From HKCCE3408 sp039191215 (GTDB lineage: Bacteria; Pseudomonadota; Alphaproteobacteria; Rhodobacterales; Rhodobacteraceae): a stretch of DNA of 64,000 nucleotides. Positions 25,914 to 33,993 of the stretch are shown here, one piece after another. The notes under the pieces were generated by a model. It was given only the letters and a program-made list of their open reading frames with translations, was not told where the DNA came from and made no database searches. Where the stretch lies: contig JBCCXT010000001.1 of NCBI GenBank assembly GCA_039191215.1, positions 71,437-135,436 of the forward strand, in the 5' to 3' direction. Every line of letters begins with the position of its first letter. The first letter of the stretch is position 1. A program made the translations under genes and the position numbers.

Positions 25914-28093
25914 TGTGCGGCCGTGCCACGCTCGACGGTGAAGTAAAAATCCTCCGGCAGATCGGCCGTGACCACATCATCCGGAACGACGTCAGGACCT
26001 GCCAAAAAGACATTGGCGCCGAAATGGCTGTGCAGACGCGACAGGCGCTGCATCCGTTCTGAGGTGAGATCTGCATACAACGCTTGGTAGCTTGGCCGGC
26101 TGCGCAACTCAGCAATCCGTGCCCGGTGGGCGATCACACATTGCGCGTGCGCCGCAGCGATTTCGGCGTCTGCCATGAGGCGCGCGCGTTCGGCGCCAAA
26201 CATCCCGCGATGCGCCAGGATCGAGGTCTCCCGCTCGGCATTGTTGTTCATCCGAAACCAGTAGGCCGCGCCTTGGTCTCGGTCGGTATGGTTTACCCGC
26301 CCCCGGTCCCGTTTGACCAAAAAGCTCTCCGCCGTGCGCACCGCATAATGGTTGAGCTGCACGAGATCATAGCCGTATGTGCCCAAGGTGGAACGCCAGC
26401 CCGTGCGATACATCTCTCGCGGCAACGGTCGGCCGGATCCGTTGACCCACCGGATGTCCTGCCAAAATTGCGGCTTGAGGCCCTTCGGCCGATGCACACC
26501 GAGCTTGCGAAAATGGCCAAGGTTCTGAAACAACGTTTTGAAGCCCCAGGCCTGGTGCGGTTTGCGACAAAGCTCAGGCGCGGCGTGGGTAAACTGCTCG
26601 AATACGGGCCGATCTTCGAAGTGGTGGCAATCGCCATTGCCAAAAAGGCGCCAGGTCATGGCGATCATCGTGGTATCCGGCACGGCGGCAAATAGCGCCC
26701 TGAGCGTGCCGTCGCCGGTTTTGATGTTCACATATTCGTCGACATCCATCGACACCAGCCAGGCTGCGTCACGCACGACAGGCTCTGCCTCGGCGGCCTG
26801 CAAGGCTGCGTGCTGCGGCTTTAGACCGACCGATTGATACGGGTTGGCGCGGTGTTCGACGAGGCCCTTGGCCGCGAGAAGATCAAGCAAGACATCCGTG
26901 CCATCGGTGCAATCATTGCTGTAGACCAGGAAATCATCAAAGCCGATTGCGCGATGCCAGGCCAGCCAATCCAAGATGAAAGGGCCCTCGTTTTTCATGC
27001 AAGTCACGATCGCATGGCGGCCATTGGTGGGGCGGGTTCGTGCGGTTTCCTGCGGCAACGGGCTTGGGTTTTTGCGCCAGTGTTCACGGGCCAGCGCGCG
27101 CAGCGGCGGATGCTCGACGAGCGACGATTTCGGCACTAGCCGAGAGATCGGCTGCCCGCTATGGCGCAGCGCCATATGCCGAAAAAACTGCACGGGAGCT
27201 GAGGGTTTGAGCGAGGTGTTGCGGATGCGCGTGACATCCCAGACCACGTCCGCGGGCGCTTTGTCGGGCGCGATCGACCATCGCCGCCGCAGGTTTCGGC
27301 CGTCAAATTGCACCGCCACATGATCCGCGAAATGGGCTTTGTCGCCGCGGCGCAACCGGCCGGGAAATACGTGGCGGCCCAAAAGCCCCAGCACACCGCC
27401 CGGCGCGGACCGGGTCCGCGCCACCAATCCGTCTTCGGCGATCAGGTCATGCACATCCAGGCTGGCTACGACTTTGGCCTCGGCCAAAAACCAGGCGCGC
27501 AGCAATTCCAAAACAACGCGCACCCCAAGCGGTGCGGCCCATGGATCGGGCGGTGGCAGGTCCATCCGCGCTTTTCCCGGCGCCTCGGGCACACAATAAG
27601 GATGCGCCTCGGGCGGCAGGTCGGCTTGGCCCAGGGGCGTGTCGAAATTCAGCTGCACCACACGCATAAGACCCGGTATGCCGCCGGCCAAGCCTGCTGA
27701 AAGCCCGCGCAAAAAGGCCGCATCCGTGCCAGGCGCCGACCTGTCGAGGATCACCGCCCCCTCCATGCCCATCTTGGCGTGATAACGCAGCCAATCGACG
27801 ACAATTTCTGCGCTTTCGCCGTTGCGCGTGGCAACCAGCGTGTTGAGACCGGCAAAATGGGCGCGCGCGCAGGGAGTACCGGCCCGAAGACCTGTGATGC
27901 GAAAGATCGCGCTGCCGCCCAATTCAATCCGCGCCGTGATCTCGGCCTCGGCTGGCAAATCCAAATCCTCCGGCTTTGGCGCATCACCAAAGACTGCCAC
28001 ACAATCGGCGCTGTCCTGCAGCACAGCGATTGCGCGACGCCCGGCCACATCCTGCGCCTTGGCGCAATATTGCAGCAGCTCAGTCCCAGGCAT
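25910..28093 (-). CDS. Tandem two-domain family 2-like glycosyltransferase, paralogue 2 of 4
   Basis: A 727-residue protein made of two related halves. The C-terminal half (from about residue 358) is a full transferase: IVTCMKNEGPFILDWLAWH, FLVYSNDCTDGTDVLLDLL and metal-binding SMDVDEYVN at 448-456. The N-terminal half keeps the same outline in degraded form: TLVATRNGESAEIVVDWLRYH (85-105), a counterpart of the NDCTDGTD loop reading LDRSAPGTD, and ASLDVHDLI at 210-218 where DVDE has become DVHD. The first half is thus probably a non-catalytic pseudo-domain. The ATG at 28093 overlaps the upstream transferase gene by 14 bases, so the two are translated together. Confidence 0.8.
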   Translation of the reverse strand: MPGTELLQYCAKAQDVAGRRAIAVLQDSADCVAVFGDAPKPEDLDLPAEAEITARIELGGSAIFRITGLRAGTPCARAHFAGLNTLVATRNGESAEIVVDWLRYHAKMGMEGAVILDRSAPGTDAAFLRGLSAGLAGGIPGLMRVVQLNFDTPLGQADLPPEAHPYCVPEAPGKARMDLPPPDPWAAPLGVRVVLELLRAWFLAEAKVVASLDVHDLIAEDGLVARTRSAPGGVLGLLGRHVFPGRLRRGDKAHFADHVAVQFDGRNLRRRWSIAPDKAPADVVWDVTRIRNTSLKPSAPVQFFRHMALRHSGQPISRLVPKSSLVEHPPLRALAREHWRKNPSPLPQETARTRPTNGRHAIVTCMKNEGPFILDWLAWHRAIGFDDFLVYSNDCTDGTDVLLDLLAAKGLVEHRANPYQSVGLKPQHAALQAAEAEPVVRDAAWLVSMDVDEYVNIKTGDGTLRALFAAVPDTTMIAMTWRLFGNGDCHHFEDRPVFEQFTHAAPELCRKPHQAWGFKTLFQNLGHFRKLGVHRPKGLKPQFWQDIRWVNGSGRPLPREMYRTGWRSTLGTYGYDLVQLNHYAVRTAESFLVKRDRGRVNHTDRDQGAAYWFRMNNNAERETSILAHRGMFGAERARLMADAEIAAAHAQCVIAHRARIAELRSRPSYQALYADLTSERMQRLSRLHSHFGANVFLAGPDVVPDDVVTADLPEDFYFTVERGTAAH

Positions 28094-29075
28094 TGTCCAG
28101 GATCCAGGCGCGTCGCTCGGCATATTCGGGTTGCCGCAAAAGCTCTGCTGCGCGGTTGATATGGATTGAACAGGCCCGTTCGTGTAACGCGCGCAGCGGC
28201 GCATCGGACATCAGCGCGTCATGGGCCGCGCGGAAGGCGGGCTGCTGACGCTCAAACGTGCTTGTCAGCGCCTCATTGCGGTTTCTGAGCCGCCAATAGC
28301 GCCGCGACACCCGATGATCCTTCACCACAACATCACCACGCGCCATCTTGATGAGGTAGCTCTCAAGCGACCGAAGCGGGAAATGATCAAGCACGACATG
28401 GTCGTAACTGCCGCGCACATCTATTCCGTTAAGGCTTGCATCGGCAGCCAAAACCTCCAGCGCGCGGCCCGCACCGTCGAGCCATGTGATTGCCGCACCG
28501 TCGCGAAAATCCGGCCGGTGGTTGCGCGGCTTCTCCAACCTCTGGCTTATGCGAACCAGGGTCTTTACGCCGCGAAGTGCTTTGTGGCGGCCCGGCCGCT
28601 CAGTCTGATGGCGCGGAAACTGCGCCGTCATCAAGCCCGGCGCAAATGTCATATGCCCGTTGGCGCCATGGTTAAGCTCACTCAGTGAGACGGCATCAAA
28701 TTCGGGCAACACGTCCAGAAGATCGCCAATATGACCTGAGCCGGCGCGGATATTCACAAACTCATCGACATCAATCGACAGAAAGAAATCGGCCAAACCC
28801 CATTCCGGCAAATGGGGGGTATAGGCCAGGGCCACAGGCTGAAAATATGTGCTGCCGGTGGCAAGCGCGGGGTTTGGCAAGTGTCGCACCAGGCCGATCG
28901 CGGCAAGCCGTTCAAGAATGGCATCCGTGCCATCGGTGCAATCGTTTGTGTAGACGACAAAGTCGGTGATCCCGATCGCCTGATGCCAGGCCAGCCATTC
29001 AAGAATGAACGGGCCCTCATCCTTCATACAGGTCGCGATCAGGATGCGCGGATCATTGGGCGGCCAGTGTGCCAT
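28080..29075 (-). CDS. Family 2-like glycosyltransferase (PF13704 type), paralogue 3 of 4
   Basis: A 331-residue cytoplasmic transferase with ATCMKDEGPFILEWLAWHQAIG at residues 14-35, VVYTNDCTDGTDAIL and the metal-binding SIDVDEFVNI near residue 99. Later segments EKPRNHRPDF and LDHFPLRSLESYLIKMARGDV correspond to those of its neighbours. It is most like the C-terminal half of the downstream tandem protein, with which it is translationally coupled. Donor and acceptor unknown; a polysaccharide or surface glycan is a reasonable guess. Confidence 0.85.
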   Translation of the reverse strand: MAHWPPNDPRILIATCMKDEGPFILEWLAWHQAIGITDFVVYTNDCTDGTDAILERLAAIGLVRHLPNPALATGSTYFQPVALAYTPHLPEWGLADFFLSIDVDEFVNIRAGSGHIGDLLDVLPEFDAVSLSELNHGANGHMTFAPGLMTAQFPRHQTERPGRHKALRGVKTLVRISQRLEKPRNHRPDFRDGAAITWLDGAGRALEVLAADASLNGIDVRGSYDHVVLDHFPLRSLESYLIKMARGDVVVKDHRVSRRYWRLRNRNEALTSTFERQQPAFRAAHDALMSDAPLRALHERACSIHINRAAELLRQPEYAERRAWILDNAWD

Positions 29076-29131
29076 TATCTACCCATTGTGGCTCTGCCGT
29101 CAGGGCTATCAAGATAGGCGATGTATGTCCA

Positions 29132-30250
29132 TCAAGGTGACCGGAATGCACGCGCCATTGCTTCGATCAAATCCGGGCTTTCAACCAGGGCCTCAGCCGG
29201 TACAGCTTGGCGATCAAACTTCCAACCGGTGGAAACCTGGCGAAAGTGCCAAAGCCGGAAATCGCGGTCCACGGGGTCATGGCGATTGTCGAGGAAATGG
29301 GTCATCCATTGTTTGCCGGCTTGCGGACCGTCCGGCACCAGGGCCCATTTGCGATTTGCCTTGGGACGCCCGGTTGCACTGACATGGCTGTGTTCGGCGT
29401 GCCGGGCAAAACCATCCGGCCCAGGCGCCAGCGCATAGACCCATTCGGCATCGGCGCGAACATAGCCCGTCTCGGACGCCACGGCTGCGTCAAAGATCGA
29501 CCTGCCGCGGTAGGAGTGGAAGAACTCATCGATATCAGCGTTCACAACCGCCCGGGCGCGCGCGAAGAACCGCAAGCGGCCCATCTCAGCCATGGAGCGC
29601 TGCAAGAATAGCGAGTTATAGGCCGAACGGTTCTCCGCCGTGGGGCCAAACGGAAACCTGCCGCGCAAAATGGCCGCGCGGCGCAAACCGGCAACGCCTT
29701 TCAAGAGCTTGTGCAGATCACGCGGGTCATACGTGGTGGAGCCGTTGTCAGTCAGCACGACAGCCTCCAAACCGTGGACCGACACATAATAGTGCAACCA
29801 ATCGCGGATCCATTCCAAGCGATTGTCGAGCGAGATCGTGTAGATGCCATTGAGCCCGGCAAAGGCGTCGACGTAAGATCGCCCGACGGTCAGACGGCCA
29901 CCAAAGTGGCGATGTGTGACCGAAAGTTCGCGCCCTTCTGCTGCATCAAGCGCCAGGATGGAGCAACGCGACAGATGCCGAACCTCCTTGACCGCGACGG
30001 CGCGGCCATCAAGCACATAGGAGGCCTCCGCCAGCCACGGCTCAAAGTTCATAAATGGCGGTCCCAAAAGGACAATTTCGCCCGCTTTATGATCCTCAAA
30101 GCAATCGTAGATCAGTGTGTCGGTATCGTAGCGGGCATCATAATCAGGATCGTGATGTTCTGATTTGCCAAAGCGGTCGCGGCGCTGCTTGCCAGGCCCC
30201 GCCGGCAGCCGCAGGCTCGAAAACTCCAGATCGAACACATCCGCTGTCAT
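29132..30250 (-). CDS. Glycosyltransferase family 2-like protein, paralogue 4 of 4
   Basis: A 372-residue protein starting at the ATG of MTADVFDLEF. After a beta-rich N-terminal part it has SLDNRLEWIRDWLHYYVSVHGLEAVVLTDNGSTTYDP, which fits the nucleotide-binding region of the group, and a metal-binding NADIDEFF around residue 230. It differs from the other three (NGSTTYD in place of NDCTDGTD) and is probably an older paralogue. A longer frame beginning at 30439 contains hydrophobic residues but lacks a plausible ribosome site. It starts the minus-strand transferase operon. Confidence 0.8.
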   Translation of the reverse strand: MTADVFDLEFSSLRLPAGPGKQRRDRFGKSEHHDPDYDARYDTDTLIYDCFEDHKAGEIVLLGPPFMNFEPWLAEASYVLDGRAVAVKEVRHLSRCSILALDAAEGRELSVTHRHFGGRLTVGRSYVDAFAGLNGIYTISLDNRLEWIRDWLHYYVSVHGLEAVVLTDNGSTTYDPRDLHKLLKGVAGLRRAAILRGRFPFGPTAENRSAYNSLFLQRSMAEMGRLRFFARARAVVNADIDEFFHSYRGRSIFDAAVASETGYVRADAEWVYALAPGPDGFARHAEHSHVSATGRPKANRKWALVPDGPQAGKQWMTHFLDNRHDPVDRDFRLWHFRQVSTGWKFDRQAVPAEALVESPDLIEAMARAFRSP

Positions 30251-30459
30251 GGCACCCCCCGAACCGATCAAGGCACAGATTCCGCAGGGGTGCCAGAGCG
30301 CAATGCTGCCTTGCAGCGATACCAAGCCGACCACGAAATAATACAAACACGCCGAAACTGCCCAAAGTTTACGCAAGTAAAGAAACGCACGCATTGCGGG
30401 TGGAGCTCCCCTTTTCGGCACACAAACGGCGGCGCACAAAGAGACATCCGGGCTGGCCT

Positions 30460-30575
30460 TGCTGCGTGTTACTCCTCCCTTCCTTCACACGCAGCAGACA
30501 GTCCGGAACGAGCCCTGCTGGCGGCGCGACGCCCACGTCTCTCTCCTCCTTCCGCGACGGGTCGCCAGCTTTTTT
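30460..30575 (+). ncRNA. Cuckoo-type small RNA (CcsR-like) with two anti-Shine-Dalgarno loops
   Basis: Two consecutive hairpins expose CU-rich loops. Hairpin 1: TGCTGCGTGT (30460-30469) pairs perfectly with ACACGCAGCA (30487-30496), with CTCCTCCC in its 17-base loop. Hairpin 2: GCTGGCG (30517-30523) pairs with CGCCAGC (30563-30569), its loop contains CTCTCCTCCTTCC and it is followed at once by TTTTTT (30570-30575), an intrinsic terminator. Two stem-loops each showing a CCUCCUCCC-like motif is the definition of cuckoo RNAs, known in Rhodobacter as stress-induced CcsR RNAs. The usual upstream DUF1127 gene was not seen. The 5' end is not mapped and may lie upstream. Confidence 0.82.
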
Positions 30576-30714
30576 CCTTCTAAAATTGGCAGTGCTTTGA
30601 AATAAAATTACAGTAACGCGCCATATTGTGAACGGACTGTTATCGCTAAAGGGCTGGATTTGGTTGCCAACATGCCGTTTCCTAATAGCTGTTAATGAGT
30701 TTGGAGAGTTCACT

Positions 30715-30807
30715 ATGACTATTGCGAAGCCGCAAAGCCCGAAGCCCAGCAAAGAAAGCAAGGATCGTCCAGCGCCTGTACGCTTCACGGATTGGGCCAG
30801 CATCTGA
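30715..30807 (+). CDS. Possible 30-residue small protein
   Basis: ATG 30715 follows TTGGAGAG at a good distance and opens a 30-codon frame ending in TGA at 30805. The product is Lys/Pro/Ser-rich and ends in PAPVRFTDWASI, which recalls the PxRYGDWE ending of DUF1674/SdhAF4 proteins without the full domain. The stop is 16 bases before the start of the TfoX-domain gene, so it could also act as a leader peptide for it. The upstream 140 bases are AT-rich and could hold a promoter. Confidence 0.4.
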   Translation: MTIAKPQSPKPSKESKDRPAPVRFTDWASI

Positions 30808-30823
30808 TACAGTCTTGGGCAGG

Positions 30824-31171
30824 ATGGATGACCTGCCCGACCCCGAAGCAAACGCGCCTGTTACGGTGATCCGTAACATAGGGCCTGCATTTGCCGAAGG
30901 CCTCGCGCGCGCCGGAATTACAACGGCGGGCGCCCTGCGCAGCCTTGGTGCGGATGCGGCTTATGTGCGGCTGTTGCACGCTGGCTCAAAGCCGCATTTC
31001 ATTGGCTATTATGTGCTGCATATGGCGCTGCAGGGTCGGCCCTGGAATGATTGCAAAGGCGCCGAAAAGGCCGCTCTTCGGAAACGGTTTGATCAATTGG
31101 TGGCGCAAAACCTGGGCGACAATGCGCTGGAGCGGCAGCTTGATGCGATCGGCCTCGGGCTGCGCCGCTAG
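30824..31171 (+). CDS. TfoX C-terminal domain family protein
   Basis: A 115-residue protein with the TfoX_C helix-hairpin-helix domain: VIRNIGPAFAEGLARAGITTAGALRSLGADAAYVRLLHAG and MALQGRPWNDC. The N-terminal TfoX domain is absent, as in many stand-alone members in alphaproteobacteria, where function is unknown (in gammaproteobacteria TfoX controls competence genes). ATG 30824 is chosen because the longer frame enters the preceding small reading frame. Confidence 0.85.
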   Translation: MDDLPDPEANAPVTVIRNIGPAFAEGLARAGITTAGALRSLGADAAYVRLLHAGSKPHFIGYYVLHMALQGRPWNDCKGAEKAALRKRFDQLVAQNLGDNALERQLDAIGLGLRR

Positions 31172-31698
31172 CGTCGCATTGAACGCGAGAAACGCGAGGC
31201 TACCCAAGGGCCGGGTACTGTGACCCAGCCCATGTGCAGATGTCGCGTGGGTAAATCGCTTGCGCGGGTCCTTCGAAAAGGAACGGATACGCCATTTGAT
31301 GAGGGGCTTTGATGCCCGTGCAGGCTCAGGGCTTCGGCGGCAAGCGCTGTTCGGGTCGTGCAGCGCACGAAGCGAACAATCGAAGTTGACACCGCGCCTC
31401 GGGGCCGCCCGCGCCGCAGCAAGTTGGGTGCGGTTTCAGGCTGGCTCAAGTCGGCGTTGGCGCCAAAATCACGAAATGTTAGCCCCATGGGCCGCGCAGA
31501 GGACGGCGGTTCTATTTCTGAGCAGTCTGGGGCCGCGGATGTTGTATGATTCTGACATCCGCGATTTGATGGATCTGCGGGGTGGATTTCGGTGCAGACG
31601 AGGCAACGACGCCTGCTTATCGCGCCCCTGCCCCTGCTGCCGTCCAGTCAACACATCTTTCAAACCAGCGCGCCGCACTAAACTGGTCGGTCGCGACC
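31172..31698. other. 527-base gap without a convincing gene
   Basis: Lies between the TfoX-domain gene (plus) and the CAP-domain gene (minus). Open frames here have odd, Arg-rich composition and no family resemblance. A GTG-started 63-codon frame at 31358-31549 is the least bad, but has no ribosome site. TTGACA occurs at 31385-31390 without a matching -10. It may be the remnant of a lost gene. Confidence 0.5.
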
Positions 31699-33072
31699 CT
31701 AGGCATCCTCCATGTCGTCCACCAGATCATCTGGTTGGGCCTCAAGCGCTTGCGCCTGTAGAAGCGCCGCGTCATCGACACCCGCATGTAAGAGATGATC
31801 GATGGCGGCGGCCATCGGATCCTCGGGCGGCGCGGAGAGCACATTAAGCTCGACCACCGGCGCAGGCTCGAGGCTCGACGCCACAGCACCCACTGCATCC
31901 CGATCTTCGATCACATCAAGTTTCACATTCTCGGAGCCAATCGTGACCTGCGTTTCGTAAACGCCGTCCAATTCCCCGCCCTCAAACGCCACATTGTACG
32001 TCCCCGGCGGAAGCTCCAACGTGTATCCACCCGACGCCCAAGTCGCCGTGGCAAAGACGCCGTCGTCATTCCAAGCGGTGATGCGCACGCCCCCTTGGCC
32101 TTCGCCCATATCGTAGAAATTATCACCGTCTTCATCATCGATCACCACACCGGTCAGGTATGCCTTACCCGTATCGCCGAATTTCTCTGTCACGAAGGTG
32201 GATGAGGTGTAATTCACGCCACCCGTGACAAAGTCACCGTAATCGTACCCAATGCCGACCTCAGACCAATTGTCGCTCATGAGATTGCGTTGGTGGCCCG
32301 GGGACTCCCATAGCGAATCGTGATGGATCTCAGCACGGGCTTGTGGATCGTCCAGGCGACCTGTTGACCCGGCCCAACCGATATTCTCACCGACAAATCG
32401 GTTTTCGTGACCCGCAGCAACCGCGCGATCGGCGGGCGTACCTCCGTCTGGGTCGGTATGGTCAAAAAAGTTGCGCGCATCCATGTCCTGCGACATGACG
32501 TCCGCCGCATCACTGAGCGTTTCAACAACAGCCAACGCCTCCTTGGGGCTGCCATCGACGCCAGAGGCAAAGCCAACGCCTTGGCGGGCAACCTCACCGG
32601 TTGGATCAAGCCGCGCGCGATTGACCAGCTCAGTGATCAATTGCTCTTCTTCGGAAATCCCATTCCAGCCAATGTCATAGGCGCTATCTGGCAAGTCCGG
32701 GGCATTTGACGAAACGCTTTCGGCGACCGGTGCAGGCGGCGGCGCTGGCGCAGCTGGTTCCTCATCTGGCGTCGTGATCGGGTCAGGGACCAGGTCTTCC
32801 GCGCTAGCGGGAGGCGTTGGCTCTGGTGTGGGCTCTGGCTCCGGAGCGGGCGGTGGCGCCTGAATAGCTGCGGGTGGTGGGGGAGATGGTGGTGCATCAG
32901 CCGCAGCCGCCGCTGGGGCATTATCATCATCGCCGGTTTCTGGTGTGCGCGCTAAGCTTGGGCTTGGGCTGGGTGCGCTACTGCTCGAGGAAGACCCTCC
33001 GCCACCGCCTGCCCCTGCCAAGCCAGCCAGTCCCCCCAATAATCCCAATAAGAGTGCAAGACCCTGCCCCAT
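31699..33072 (-). CDS. CAP (SCP/PR1) domain protein with proline-rich linker
   Basis: A 457-residue protein. A short hydrophobic Gly/Leu N-terminus and a Ser tract (residues about 1-30) are followed by a long Pro/Ala/Glu-rich linker to about residue 130. The CAP domain covers about 150-310 with FFDHTDPDGG, ENIGWAGS, HDSLWESPGHQRNLMSDNWSEVGIGY. Then an SdrB-like beta domain follows (VIDDEDGDNFYDMGEGQGGVRITAW, about 320-400) with acidic Ca2+-type loops. It is probably exported and surface-linked. ATG 33072 follows GGAGG; a TTG one codon earlier is possible. Function of bacterial CAP proteins is poorly known. Confidence 0.82.
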   Translation of the reverse strand: MGQGLALLLGLLGGLAGLAGAGGGGGSSSSSSAPSPSPSLARTPETGDDDNAPAAAAADAPPSPPPPAAIQAPPPAPEPEPTPEPTPPASAEDLVPDPITTPDEEPAAPAPPPAPVAESVSSNAPDLPDSAYDIGWNGISEEEQLITELVNRARLDPTGEVARQGVGFASGVDGSPKEALAVVETLSDAADVMSQDMDARNFFDHTDPDGGTPADRAVAAGHENRFVGENIGWAGSTGRLDDPQARAEIHHDSLWESPGHQRNLMSDNWSEVGIGYDYGDFVTGGVNYTSSTFVTEKFGDTGKAYLTGVVIDDEDGDNFYDMGEGQGGVRITAWNDDGVFATATWASGGYTLELPPGTYNVAFEGGELDGVYETQVTIGSENVKLDVIEDRDAVGAVASSLEPAPVVELNVLSAPPEDPMAAAIDHLLHAGVDDAALLQAQALEAQPDDLVDDMEDA

Positions 33073-33108
33073 CAAGCCACCCTCCGGGTATTTTGCGTTT
33101 TCGGTAGT

Positions 33109-33160
33109 TGTGGGGCCAATTTACCCATCGCTCATGCTCCTGGCCGTTTCGGCCCCCACA
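33109..33160 (-). promoter_or_regulatory. Imperfect hairpin in the leader of the CAP-domain gene
   Basis: TGTGGGGCC (33109-33117) can pair with GGCCCCCACA (33151-33160) with one bulge, and an internal GGCC-GTTTC-GGCC hairpin (33142-33154) competes with it. It lies 37 bases upstream of the CAP start on the minus strand. It could be an attenuating leader or simply a terminator of an unseen transcript. Confidence 0.3.
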
Positions 33161-33245
33161 AGTACCGATTAACGCAGATTAACCAACACGCCAAGTCCGG
33201 TAATCGAGACGCGCGATAAACTCGGCAGAATTTTGCGCGTGGGCC

Positions 33246-33270
33246 AAAATCGGCGCGCGCTAAAGCGCGT
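33246..33270 (-). terminator. Intrinsic terminator after ndk
   Basis: On the minus strand ACGCGC, TTTA loop, GCGCGC form a tight hairpin directly after the ndk stop, followed by CCG and ATTTT (33246-33250). One pair is G-U. Position and T-run support termination of ndk. Confidence 0.6.
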
Positions 33271-33271
33271 A

Positions 33272-33694
33272 TCAGCCCACCAATTCCAGGCCGGAAAAGA
33301 AAAACGCGATTTCTTCAGCGGCTGTTTCTGGTGCGTCCGAGCCATGGACGGAGTTTTCGCCAACGCTTTCGGCAAATTCAGCCCGGATCGTGCCTGGCGC
33401 GGCATCGGCCGGGTTGGTGGCGCCCATGACATCACGATTTTTGGCGATGGCCCCTTCTCCTTCGAGAACCTGAACAACAACCGGCTCTGAGGCCATAAAG
33501 CTGGTCAGCTCATCGTAGAACGGCCGCTCGGCATGCACGGCGTAAAACTGACCGGCCTGTGCCTTGCTCAGATGGATGCGCTTTTGCGCCACAATCCGAA
33601 GCCCCGCCTCTTCGAATTTGGCATTGATCTTGCCGGTCAGGTTGCGCCGCGTGGCGTCGGGTTTGATGATCGAAAGCGTGCGTTCGGTGGCCAT
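33272..33694 (-). CDS. ndk: Nucleoside diphosphate kinase
   Basis: A 140-residue protein with all hallmarks: TLSIIKPDATRRNLTGKI at the N-terminus, KRIHLSKAQAGQFYAVH, VLEGEGAIAKNRDVMGATNPADAAPGTIRAEF and the phosphorylated His in NSVHGSD. It balances NTP pools by phosphorelay from ATP. The start is the ATG of MATERTLSI; a longer frame continues into noncoding sequence. Followed by its own terminator. Confidence 0.97.
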   Translation of the reverse strand: MATERTLSIIKPDATRRNLTGKINAKFEEAGLRIVAQKRIHLSKAQAGQFYAVHAERPFYDELTSFMASEPVVVQVLEGEGAIAKNRDVMGATNPADAAPGTIRAEFAESVGENSVHGSDAPETAAEEIAFFFSGLELVG

Positions 33695-33993
33695 GACAAG
33701 TCCTTTGAAAGAGGCGCAAGCCGCGCCCACTGCGTTTGGTCGCGCGCGCCCTAGCATGCCGGTTGCGTTGTGAAAAGGCCAAAGCCCTAGGGACCGCCAC
33801 ACGAGGTTTGCAAGGGCCGGACGCCAACCCGAAACCGCAATGAACCCGCGCCAATACGGGACACGTTTGACCGGCTGGATGAGCGGCAGTCGCATCTGAC
33901 CGGGCGGAGTTCTCTTTGATCTCGAACGGCGCGACGCAAAAGCCGCGCTACAGCGTCTAGCGGTCGCGCGCGCGCTCTGTTAGGTCGCAGCCC
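33695..33993. other. Divergent intergenic region between ndk and the ABC-F gene
   Basis: About 300 bases that must contain both promoters. I see no gene, tRNA or convincing hairpin. No clear -35/-10 pair could be assigned by eye. Confidence 0.5.

Noticed and set aside
31260..31847. Open frames of 63-195 codons in the gap before the CAP gene
   Set aside because: Arg/Pro-rich, unlike known proteins, partly overlapping the CAP gene, no ribosome binding site. Kept only as a gap description.
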